A stretch of DNA of 64,000 nt from Flavobacteriaceae bacterium Ap0902 (GTDB taxonomy: Bacteria > Bacteroidota > Bacteroidia > Flavobacteriales > Weeksellaceae), in the NCBI GenBank assembly GCA_009835005.1, contig WTFG01000001.1:434001-498000 (forward strand). The letters are read 5' to 3'. The notes under the pieces were generated by a model that was given only the letters and a program-made list of their open reading frames with translations, was not told where the DNA came from and ran no database searches. Within the stretch, counting starts at the first letter, position 1. The number at the start of each line of letters is the position of its first letter. Below, one piece after another: positions 45,805 to 53,077 of the stretch. The position numbers and the translations under genes were made by a program.

Positions 45805-46458
45805 TCTAAATGTCTCCTATAAAAATAATAAAGTATTAAAAGAGCTTTCTTTAAAAATATATACAAACGAAGTTATTGGGGTTTTAGGAAAAAATGGTGC
45901 AGGTAAGTCAACACTATTTAATTCAATTTATAGAAATATTAAATTTGATGGGGAAATATTAATTAATAATAGACCAATTGAGAAAAATGATGTTGGCTTT
46001 GTAGAAGCGGAAAATTATTTTTATCCTTACATGCTAGGCAAAGAATATTTAAATTTTTTTAATAAAAATGATTTAGAATTAAAAAAAATGGCGAAAATAT
46101 TCAATATACCATTAAATAAGTTTATAGATGAATATTCCACAGGAATGAAAAAAAAATTGCAATTATTTCAACTATTTCTTTGAATAGACCTTTACTATTA
46201 TTAGACGAACCATTTAATGGTTTGGATATGGAGAGTGTAGAAAATTTATATTTAATGATAAATGAACTTAAGAAAAAGGATATTACAATAATTATAAGTT
46301 CTCATATTATTGAAACTTTAATAAATGTATGTGATAAAATTTGCTTTATTGAAAATTCAACCATTCAAAAAACTTACAATAAAGTTGATTTTAAATTTAT
46401 TGAGAATGATATTAGAAGCCAAATTAAAAAAAAGTATGAAAAAAATGACTTCTGCTAA
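45788..46458 (+). pseudogene. ABC transporter ATP-binding protein, frame interrupted at a run of nine A
   Basis: Reads as one ABC ATPase of about 223 residues if one A is added. Walker A GVLGKNGAGKSTLF, ABC signature YSTGMKKK, then after the shift Walker B LLLLDEPFNGLD and the switch histidine in IIISSHIIET. The first frame ends at 46183 right after the signature; the second is open across that point. The break lies in A9 at 46148-46156: with ten A the join reads KKKIAIISTISLNRPLL, exactly as expected for the family. The gene may be a true frameshift, a sequencing error, a phase-variable tract or be rescued by transcriptional slippage. Confidence 0.8.
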
Positions 46459-46516
46459 CCATAATTATGATACTTGGCGGATTCAAGTCACAAATGCAAC
46501 GTATTGATTAAACAAT

Positions 46517-46692
46517 AATTCTTTGCTGAAACTTTATCCCATATCTGCATGAAGTTAGTAATCAATTTAAACTATAAAGAACACAAAAAAAGACCTGAAA
46601 TCAATACTTCAAGCCTTTTTTTATTAAATTTTAGCCTACTTTATTTAGTTGTCGGTAAGAAATATTTCTTTGCGTATTCATCTAAACGTTTT
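46517..46692. repeat. Long direct repeat, left copy, flanking the higBA module
   Basis: About 176 bp repeated at 47422-47592 in the same orientation, with a perfect 59-bp core (46537-46595 = 47441-47499). It covers a terminator hairpin and the 3' end of a DUF892-type gene. Confidence 0.9.
46585..46623. terminator. Bidirectional terminator-like hairpin, left copy
   Basis: A7G on the left and CT7 on the right enclose a weak inner stem (GAAAT..ACTTC is less perfect than in the right copy). It follows the ABC genes on the plus strand. Confidence 0.55.
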
Positions 46693-46694
46693 AA
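46641..46694 (-). pseudogene. 3'-end remnant of a DUF892-type gene
   Basis: The minus strand encodes LKRLDEYAKKYFLPTTK and a stop, matching the C-terminus AKRLDKYAKKYFLPAQ of the gene at 47545. The codons differ mostly silently, so this is a diverged homologous 3' end rather than a recent copy. It is what an element that integrates in the 3' end of this gene would leave behind. Confidence 0.7.
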
Positions 46695-46741
46695 TCTTCA
46701 ATTAACTTATGATAGATAAAATAAAATCTTAGCACGATAAT

Positions 46742-46763
46742 TGTAACTAATTCGTTACATTTG
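46742..46763 (+). promoter_or_regulatory. higBA promoter with overlapping operator palindrome
   Basis: Inverted repeat TGTAAC-TAATTC-GTTACA (46742-46759) overlaps the -7 box TACATTTG (46756-46763), which ends 3 bases before the higB ATG. This is the expected layout for autorepression by the XRE-family antitoxin. Confidence 0.6.
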
Positions 46764-46766
46764 TAC

Positions 46767-47105
46767 ATGCGAGAGATTGAGGTTACAGAAGAATGCTTGA
46801 ATTTTATCGAAAGTCAGGATGAAAGGGTGATTTTAAAGTTTTTTCAATTGCTTGAGGTAATGGGAGAGATAAAAGTTATTCATTCAAATTTTCTTAAAAA
46901 ATTACAATCTACGCAGTTTTACGAATTACGAATTAAAGCGGGTAATGAATATCGAATTATAATCTTTGCTGTAGACCACCTAAATTTTGCTGAGTGTAAA
47001 AAAGCTGTTTGCCTGTATGGTTTCCAGAAAAAAGGAACTAAAGATTATAAAAGGGCGATAAAACAAGCAGAAAATATTTTAGAAAATTATCTTAAAGAAA
47101 AATAA
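46767..47105 (+). CDS. higB: HigB/RelE-type toxin (Gp49-like family)
   Basis: 112-residue RelE-superfamily mRNA interferase. Family landmarks: MGEIKVIHSNFLKKLQSTQF, YELRIKAGNEYRIIIFAV and CLYGFQKKGTKDYKRAIKQA, typical of the phage-derived Gp49-like/HigB group. The ATG at 46767 is chosen over an upstream TTG that lies inside the promoter box. The antitoxin gene begins 2 bp downstream (toxin-first order, as in HigBA). The pair sits between two long direct repeats, a sign of horizontal acquisition. Confidence 0.9.
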   Translation: MREIEVTEECLNFIESQDERVILKFFQLLEVMGEIKVIHSNFLKKLQSTQFYELRIKAGNEYRIIIFAVDHLNFAECKKAVCLYGFQKKGTKDYKRAIKQAENILENYLKEK

Positions 47106-47107
47106 TT

Positions 47108-47392
47108 ATGGGAACTACATTGAATGCAAAAGAGCTTATTGCTAAGCGATATGGAAAAGAAGGGACAAAGGAGCGTGAAGGTTTCAGAGAAAGTGCTTTT
47201 TCATACTATTTTGGCGAAATCATAAAAAACAGAAGAAAGGAACTTCATTTAACACAGGAAGGGTTAGCGGAAAAGGTTGGTAGAAAAAGACCCTACATCT
47301 CTAGAATTGAGAATGGAGAAGATATTCGTTTATCCAATTTTGCCTTAATTGCTAATGCGTTAGGCTTAACTATTGAACTTAAAACTGAGTAG
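47108..47392 (+). CDS. higA: HigA-type XRE-family antitoxin
   Basis: 94-residue DNA-binding antitoxin. The helix-turn-helix is ELHLTQEGLAEKVGRKRPYI followed by SRIENGEDIRLSNFALIANA. It neutralises the toxin encoded 2 bp upstream and probably represses the operon at the palindrome 46742-46759. The N-terminal 40 residues (AKELIAKRYGKEGTKEREGF) are the usual partner-binding extension. Confidence 0.9.
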   Translation: MGTTLNAKELIAKRYGKEGTKEREGFRESAFSYYFGEIIKNRRKELHLTQEGLAEKVGRKRPYISRIENGEDIRLSNFALIANALGLTIELKTE

Positions 47393-47421
47393 GAAATAAT
47401 ATATTTTAATGAACATTCCCA

Positions 47422-47592
47422 AATTCTTTCTAAAACTTTGTCCCATATCTGCATGAAGTTAGTAATCAATTTAAACTATAAAGAACACAAAAAAAGACCC
47501 GAAGTCATAACTTCAAGCCTTTTTTTATTCAATCTTAGCCTACTTTATTGAGCAGGTAAGAAATACTTCTTGGCGTATTTGTCTAAGCGTTT
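47422..47592. repeat. Long direct repeat, right copy, flanking the higBA module
   Basis: Partner of 46517-46692; its right part is the native 3' end of the DUF892 gene. Confidence 0.9.
47489..47527. terminator. Bidirectional terminator between higA and the DUF892 gene
   Basis: A7G ... GAAGT-CATA-ACTTC ... CT7: a stem with A tract and T tract on both sides, usable from either direction. Confidence 0.7.
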
Positions 47593-48027
47593 GGCAACTT
47601 TGTTTAAGTTTTTACTGGATTTTTTTAATGTTTTTTCCAATTTAGAATCACCCATGGCTTTGGCCATTTTGTGCGAAGCCTCATAACACGCTATTTTGTA
47701 GTGTACCAGACGGTTCAGGGAAGCATATAGGCCAATGGCTTTGGCTTCTTTGGTTGTATCTGTTTGGCTAGCAATTTCTTGAATATTTTTCAATATCTCT
47801 GATGCTACAGAATCTACAGTGCTACCAGGATTAATTTTATTTTTTTCTAAAAGACGCTTGACTGCTTTGTAATCTTGGCGATCTGCCTTTTGCCATTTTT
47901 TCAGAAACTTCTGTACTTTTTTATTTTTAACCCCTTTCAGGACAGTGGTCATTACTTCTTCGCTTTGTTTTTCTAAAGCGTATAAATTCTTCAATTCTGA
48001 ATGTAAAATATTTTGCTTGGTTTCCAT
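47545..48027 (-). CDS. DUF892 (YciE/YciF-like) ferritin-like protein
   Basis: 160-residue all-helical protein. Start at 48027 (METKQNILHSELKNLYALEK); upstream codons lack conserved sequence. The pattern LHSELKNLYALEKQ, QKADRQDYKAVKRLLE, GLYASLNRLVHYKIACYEAS resembles the DUF892/YciF stress-response family with a ferritin-like four-helix bundle; the length and the His/Glu positions in the YKIACYEA helix fit. Its 3' end lies within the right direct repeat and appears to be the integration target for the higBA element. Confidence 0.72.
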   Translation of the reverse strand: METKQNILHSELKNLYALEKQSEEVMTTVLKGVKNKKVQKFLKKWQKADRQDYKAVKRLLEKNKINPGSTVDSVASEILKNIQEIASQTDTTKEAKAIGLYASLNRLVHYKIACYEASHKMAKAMGDSKLEKTLKKSSKNLNKVAKRLDKYAKKYFLPAQ

Positions 48028-48153
48028 AATAAATATTTTATGATAGCATGTCCTAAAATCATACCATAATTTGATATTCAGAAGGTTATGCACATTAAAT
48101 TTCTGTTCTGATAATTGTAGATATTATAGAGTTCAAAATCTTGATAATTTCCA

Positions 48154-48161
48154 TAATTTTG
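48154..48161 (+). promoter_or_regulatory. -7 promoter box (TAATTTTG) of the SulP gene
   Basis: TAnnTTTG match ending 6 bases before the ATG at 48168; supports that start over an upstream ATA/ATT reading. Confidence 0.6.
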
Positions 48162-48167
48162 CCGCCT

Positions 48168-49706
48168 ATGGAAAGAGTATTAAATTTCTTTAATTTAAAA
48201 GATAAAGTTGATTATAAGACAGAGGTACTCTCTGGATTAACAGTAGCATTGGCATTGGTGCCAGAGGCTATAGCCTTTGCTTTCATTGCAGGATTGTCAC
48301 CGTTAACAGGGCTCTACGCCGCATTTGTAGTGGGGTTGGTGACTTCTATCATGGGCGGTAGACCAGGAATGATCTCTGGAGCAACAGGTGCTGTAGCCAT
48401 TGTAATAGTAGCGCTTGCCAAAACCCATGGGGTAGAATATATTTTTGCCACCGTGGTGCTCGCGGGGATTATTCAAATGATAGCGGGTGTTTTAAAACTC
48501 GGGAAATTCATACGGCTAGTCCCACAATCTGTGATGTATGGCTTTGTGAATGGATTGGCTATCGTGATTTTTATGTCTCAATTAGTTCAATTTCAGGTGC
48601 CAGATGCCAATGGAGTCATGCACTGGATGCAAGGCTCTCAACTATATATTATGCTTGGGCTTGTGCTGCTAACTATGCTTATAATCTGGGGATTGCCAAA
48701 AGTAACAAAAGTAATACCATCCACACTAGCGGCAATTTTAATTGTATTCGGAATTGTAGCAGCCTTTAATCTACCAACCAGTACGGTAGGGGATATGGCA
48801 TCCATACAAGGTGGTTTTCCACCCTTTCATATTCCAGAGGTTCCATTGAGTTTAGAGACTTTATACATTATTGCACCTTATGCTTTTATTGTAGCAGCAG
48901 TAGGGTTGATAGAAAGTTTATTGACTTTAAATCTGATTGATGAAATCACAGAAACCCGTGGTTCTGGTAACCGTGAAGCCGTAGCACAAGGAATGGCGAA
49001 TTTTGCTTCTGGATTATTTTCAGGAATGGGAGGCTGTGCCATGATTGGGCAAAGTTTAATCAATATCGGGAACGGTGCAAGAGCCAGAATTTCTGGAATT
49101 GTAGCCTCTATAGCCTTGCTTATGTTCATCATGTTTGGGTCCTCTTTAATAGAAAAAGTACCTATGGCAGCGCTTACAGGCCTTATGATTATGGTATCCA
49201 TTGGTACGTTTGAATGGGTGAGTTTACGGGTGTTCGGTAAAATGCCAAAACACGATATTTTTGTGATTTTAGTGGTGATGGCTGTGACTGTTTTCTTGCA
49301 TAATTTAGCCTTGGCTGTTTTAATTGGTGTAATTATTTCTGCATTGGTGTTTGCTTGGGAAAATGCAAAAAGAATACGTGCAAGAAAGTATATAGATGAT
49401 AAGGGCATTAAACATTATGAAATCTATGGCCCTCTATTTTTTGGATCTACCGCTCTTTTTAATACCAAATTTGATGTACAAAATGATCCAGATGAGGTCA
49501 TTATAGATTTTTCTGAAAGTAGAATATCAGACATGAGTGCGATTGATGCCGTGAGTAAATTGACCAGTCGCTATGCCAAGGCAGGCAAGGTGGTTCATTT
49601 AAGACATTTGAGCGAGGATTGTAGAAGATTATTGAAAAACGCAGATGCCCTTATCGATGTCAACGTGATAGAAGATCCACACTACAAAGTGGCTGTAGAT
49701 AGATAA
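48168..49706 (+). CDS. SulP-family anion transporter with C-terminal STAS domain
   Basis: Inner-membrane anion transporter or exchanger (sulfate, bicarbonate or similar), 512 residues. Start at 48168, placed by the promoter box. About a dozen membrane segments; SulP signature SGLTVALALVPEAIAFAFIA in the first segments, LTLNLIDEITETRGSGNREA and FSGMGGCAMIGQSLIN in the core. Residues about 420-505 form a STAS domain (YGPLFFGSTALFNTKF, VIIDFSESRISDMSAIDAV). The RluA-like gene starts 6 bp downstream. Confidence 0.93.
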   Translation: MERVLNFFNLKDKVDYKTEVLSGLTVALALVPEAIAFAFIAGLSPLTGLYAAFVVGLVTSIMGGRPGMISGATGAVAIVIVALAKTHGVEYIFATVVLAGIIQMIAGVLKLGKFIRLVPQSVMYGFVNGLAIVIFMSQLVQFQVPDANGVMHWMQGSQLYIMLGLVLLTMLIIWGLPKVTKVIPSTLAAILIVFGIVAAFNLPTSTVGDMASIQGGFPPFHIPEVPLSLETLYIIAPYAFIVAAVGLIESLLTLNLIDEITETRGSGNREAVAQGMANFASGLFSGMGGCAMIGQSLINIGNGARARISGIVASIALLMFIMFGSSLIEKVPMAALTGLMIMVSIGTFEWVSLRVFGKMPKHDIFVILVVMAVTVFLHNLALAVLIGVIISALVFAWENAKRIRARKYIDDKGIKHYEIYGPLFFGSTALFNTKFDVQNDPDEVIIDFSESRISDMSAIDAVSKLTSRYAKAGKVVHLRHLSEDCRRLLKNADALIDVNVIEDPHYKVAVDR

Positions 49707-49712
49707 AATCCT

Positions 49713-51371
49713 ATGTTTTCTACAAAAGTAACGTTTCATAGAATCTCTTTGGATACTTCTGTCAAAAGACCAAAGAAATTCACTTATCCCTTTAGTTATG
49801 TACCACATCCATGGGTGTGGCAAGTAGCAGAGGAGGTTCAGCAATATTTAGAAAATCAAACCGACTTTGAATATGCTTTTGGTTGGGATGATGATTCCGT
49901 GGGCAAAATGTTTGGTGTTCTGATTGTAGAAGATTTAGAAGGCCAATTAGGGTATTTAGCGGCATTTTCTGGGAAGATTAATGAGCAGAATAATTTGGCT
50001 GGTTTTGTCCCACCTGTTTTTGACGTTTTAGATCCAACTGGCTTTTTTAAAATTGGAGAGAAGGAATTAAACGCAATTAATCAGGAGATTCAGGCTTTAG
50101 AAAATGCAGATGCATTAAAGCGTTTACAATCGGAATTAGAAACAGAACGTGCTAAACTAAGAACGCAATTAAAGGAATTAAAAACTAAACAAAAGACAGC
50201 CAAATTAGTTCGGCAGCGGCGTAGAAAAGATGCGCAAGACTTAGAAGAAGATTCCAAAGCAGAACTTCTATTATTGTTAGAAAATGAGAGTAAAAGAGAC
50301 CATTTTGAATTAAAGGATTTTAAAAGAAAAGGCAAAGAGCGATTAAGAAGTTTAGAAGAGCGTTTATATTCACTTCTAAAGCCTATTGAGAGTTTAAAAG
50401 TCCATAGAAAAAAACTTTCTAGTGAACTTCAACAGAAAGTTCATAAAAGTTTTAAATTCCTGAATGGCAAAGGAGAAGAGCGTCATTTATTAGAATTATT
50501 TAAGCCTTTTGAAAAGATGCCCCCAGCAGGCGCAGGGGAATGTGCTGCTCCAAGATTGTTACAATATGCCTTTGCTCACGGGCTAGAACCTGTGGCTATG
50601 GGTGAGTTTTGGTGGGGAAAGCCATCTACAACAGTCGTCAGAAAGCCGAAGAAATTTTATCCAGCGTGCAAGAGTAAGTGCAAGCCCATTTTGACCTTTA
50701 TGTTAGAGGGATTGGATGTTGAGGAAAACCCAATTCCAAATCAAATTCAGGATTTTAAATTGGATATAATCTATGAAGATGAATATTTATTATTAGTGAA
50801 TAAACCAACGGCCGTTCTCTCCGTGCCAGGCAAGGAGATAGATTTATCCTTACAAACCAAATTAAAGAAACGTTATCCAGAAAATAACATGACATTGGCT
50901 CACAGGCTGGATATGGCGACATCTGGATTGGTTCTAATTGCGAAATCAGATGAGGTATATAAGAATCTACAGAGTCAATTCACTCATAGAACTGTAAAAA
51001 AGACCTACACCGCTATTTTAGACGGAGTACCACAAAGTAAAGCGGGTAAAATAGATTTACCCTTAAGAGTTGATTTGGATCATCGGCCTATGCAGATGGT
51101 ATGCAAGGAGTATGGCAAAGAAGCAACTACTTATTATAAAGTAATCAATATAGAGGACGGCAAGGCTAGGGTATTGTTTTACCCCTATACAGGCAGGACA
51201 CATCAATTAAGAGTTCATGCCGCCCATCCAGATGGATTAAATATACCTATAAGAGGAGATGTCTTATATGGTAAACCTCAAAAACGTTTATACCTACACG
51301 CGACAGAATTAACTTTTTATCATCCTTATTTCAATAAGGAATTAAAATTTTCTTGTTCGGTTCCATTTTAA
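49713..51371 (+). CDS. RluA-family pseudouridine synthase with long N-terminal extension
   Basis: 552 residues. C-terminal part (about 350-552) is an RluA/RsuA-type pseudouridine synthase with catalytic Asp400 in AHRLDMATSG and FYPYTGRTHQLRVHAAHPDG. The N-terminal 340 residues contain PHPWVWQVAEEVQQYL, a coiled coil about 115-245, then PPAGAGECAAPRLLQYAFAH and YPACKSKCKPILTFML with three cysteines that might bind metal or RNA. This long architecture occurs in Bacteroidota. It modifies uridine in rRNA or tRNA; the exact site is unknown. Confidence 0.9.
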   Translation: MFSTKVTFHRISLDTSVKRPKKFTYPFSYVPHPWVWQVAEEVQQYLENQTDFEYAFGWDDDSVGKMFGVLIVEDLEGQLGYLAAFSGKINEQNNLAGFVPPVFDVLDPTGFFKIGEKELNAINQEIQALENADALKRLQSELETERAKLRTQLKELKTKQKTAKLVRQRRRKDAQDLEEDSKAELLLLLENESKRDHFELKDFKRKGKERLRSLEERLYSLLKPIESLKVHRKKLSSELQQKVHKSFKFLNGKGEERHLLELFKPFEKMPPAGAGECAAPRLLQYAFAHGLEPVAMGEFWWGKPSTTVVRKPKKFYPACKSKCKPILTFMLEGLDVEENPIPNQIQDFKLDIIYEDEYLLLVNKPTAVLSVPGKEIDLSLQTKLKKRYPENNMTLAHRLDMATSGLVLIAKSDEVYKNLQSQFTHRTVKKTYTAILDGVPQSKAGKIDLPLRVDLDHRPMQMVCKEYGKEATTYYKVINIEDGKARVLFYPYTGRTHQLRVHAAHPDGLNIPIRGDVLYGKPQKRLYLHATELTFYHPYFNKELKFSCSVPF

Positions 51372-51560
51372 ATTTAACATTTTTTTAGAGAAAAAAGATT
51401 ATTCTTAATAAATGTTAAATTTTATAGTATTACGCTAAAATCATTTTATAACGTAAAAATAAACACTACTTTTCCACTAAATTAACGTAGGATAATTCTT
51501 TTTTAGTATAAAGAGAAGGGTTAAAGTCCTGTAAATTTTTATAAAATTTAATTATTTTTC

Positions 51561-51568
51561 TATTTTTG
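51561..51568 (+). promoter_or_regulatory. -7 promoter box (TATTTTTG) of the sigma-factor gene
   Basis: TAnnTTTG match about 73 bases before the ATG at 51642, giving a longer leader than other genes here. The rest of the 270-bp gap is AT-rich with no other clear signal. Confidence 0.45.
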
Positions 51569-51641
51569 TTTTAAATAATAACCTCTAAAAATTCAAGCTG
51601 CCTATCGGAACAATTTTACGTTTTTAATCAATACCAAACGT

Positions 51642-52232
51642 ATGAAACTTTATAAAGACAGTGAGTTAATCTCTGCATATTCACGGGGAGATGAGACGGC
51701 ACTTGCGGTTCTGATAGATAGACACAAACAAAGGATATATAGCTTTATTTATTCTAAAGTGTATAACCATGACGTTACCGAAGATATTTTTCAAGATACC
51801 TTCATCAAAGTAATTACCACCATCAAAGGGGGTAAATATAATGAGGAAGGAAAGTTCTTGCCATGGGTGATGCGTATTGCTTTCAATTTGACGATAGACT
51901 ATTTTCGTGCTAAAAAGAAAAGAAAAACAGTAAGCGAAAATGCGGCTGGAGAAGAATGTAGTTTATTTGATTTTATACACTTCACAGAATCTAATATAGA
52001 AGATGATTTAATAGAAGATCAAATCCACTGTGATGTAGTTAAATTGATAGAACTTCTCCCAGAGAATCAACAGGTGGTATTGAAATTGAGGATTTTTAAA
52101 GGATTGAGCTTTAAGGAAATATCAGAAGATACTGGTGTTAGTATTAATACGGCTTTGGGTAGGATGCGTTACGCTTTAATTAATCTACGTAAGTTAATAG
52201 AGGAAAATAATATAACATTAACGGTGATTTAA
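51642..52232 (+). CDS. ECF-type RNA polymerase sigma factor
   Basis: 196-residue sigma-70 factor of the ECF group. Region 2: YSFIYSKVYNHDVTEDIFQD with DTFIKVITTI and FLPWVMRIAFNLTIDYFR. Region 4: LPENQQVVLKLRIFKGLSFK followed by EISEDTGVSINTALGRMRYA. No anti-sigma factor gene follows; instead a small conserved-looking 47-codon gene comes 48 bp later. Both downstream starts share the leader motif AAACGTATGAAA. Probable control of envelope or growth-related functions, but no target can be named. Confidence 0.92.
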   Translation: MKLYKDSELISAYSRGDETALAVLIDRHKQRIYSFIYSKVYNHDVTEDIFQDTFIKVITTIKGGKYNEEGKFLPWVMRIAFNLTIDYFRAKKKRKTVSENAAGEECSLFDFIHFTESNIEDDLIEDQIHCDVVKLIELLPENQQVVLKLRIFKGLSFKEISEDTGVSINTALGRMRYALINLRKLIEENNITLTVI

Positions 52233-52280
52233 TACAATAAATAATAGGAGAATAGCGTTATATAATAAAATTTTAAACGT

Positions 52281-52424
52281 ATGAAACATTTCGACTCCTT
52301 ACCTATTTCTTATAAAAAGTTAAGTCCGCCAAAAAAAACCATAGATTTTATCTTGGCATATTCTAAAAGTTGTGCTTCTATTTCTGTTAAAAACGGAAAG
52401 AAGTTCATTGTATATCATAATTAA
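52281..52424 (+). CDS. Small 47-residue protein behind the sigma factor
   Basis: Short ORF MKHFDSLPISYKKLSPPKKT followed by IDFILAYSKSCASISVKNGK and KFIVYHN. Its start context (AAACGTATGAAAC) is almost the same as that of the sigma-factor gene (AAACGTATGAAAC at 51636), 48 bp separate the two genes, and a terminator follows 38 bp after the stop. I recall similar small proteins of this type next to sigma factors in flavobacteria, without assigned function. It could modulate the sigma factor, but this is inference. Confidence 0.6.
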   Translation: MKHFDSLPISYKKLSPPKKTIDFILAYSKSCASISVKNGKKFIVYHN

Positions 52425-52462
52425 GTTTTTTCATTACCTCATTAGTTTTTATTAGTAATTAT

Positions 52463-52495
52463 AAAGGATGATTCAAATTTTTGAATCATCCTTTT
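52463..52495. terminator. Bidirectional terminator
   Basis: AAAGGATGATTCAAA / TTTGAATCATCCTTT hairpin between the sigma-factor unit (+) and the LysM gene (-). Confidence 0.8.
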
Positions 52496-52517
52496 AATGT
52501 TTTGTTCTACAGGTGAT

Positions 52518-52973
52518 TTACCCTTGTGGAATATATAACACTTGACCTGGATAAATTTTATCTGGGTCTGATAGCATAGGCTTATTAGCCTCAAATATTT
52601 TGTTATATTGATTAGCATCACCATAAACTTCTTTAGAAATTTTAGATAAACTATCGCCAGATTTCACCGTGTACATGGTCTTTTTTAAATCTGGGATTTG
52701 TATTTTTAATTCTTCTTTTAGAGATAGATTATCATTTACAGAGGAAACACCTTCAACATTTCCTGCAGTAGCAAGAATTTTTTGTTTTTCATGAATATCT
52801 TTGGCTTTACCAGAAAGCGTAACTTCTTCATCTTTAACGCTCACACGAACGTCTGATAAATCAAAGTTAAATTTTTGTAAATGATCTTGAACTTTTTTTG
52901 CTTTGTCCTCTGCAGATTCGCTCCCACCAAAAAGTTTGGCTCCAGCGTCTTTCATAAATGAAAATAAACTCAT
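52518..52973 (-). CDS. lysM: BON-LysM domain protein (YgaU/Kbp-like)
   Basis: 151-residue protein. BON domain about 25-90 (VRVSVKDEEVTLSGKAKDIH, AGNVEGVSSVNDNL) and LysM domain about 100-149 (MYTVKSGDSLSKISKEVYGD, IYPGQVLYIPQG). The same arrangement and length as E. coli YgaU/Kbp, a cytoplasmic potassium-binding stress protein; no signal peptide is present here either. It is convergent with the sigma-factor unit. Confidence 0.9.
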   Translation of the reverse strand: MSLFSFMKDAGAKLFGGSESAEDKAKKVQDHLQKFNFDLSDVRVSVKDEEVTLSGKAKDIHEKQKILATAGNVEGVSSVNDNLSLKEELKIQIPDLKKTMYTVKSGDSLSKISKEVYGDANQYNKIFEANKPMLSDPDKIYPGQVLYIPQG

Positions 52974-53077
52974 AATAAATAATTTTAATATAATTAATGT
53001 AAAATTTAAAGTGAAAACATCATGCCAAAAATAGTATAAAAAATATTTTATATCTTAGGTTAATTTATAATACTTAA

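Noticed and set aside
43393-47592. Prophage or integrative conjugative element
   Set aside because: No integrase, structural, relaxase or transfer gene; only repeats and a toxin-antitoxin pair are visible.
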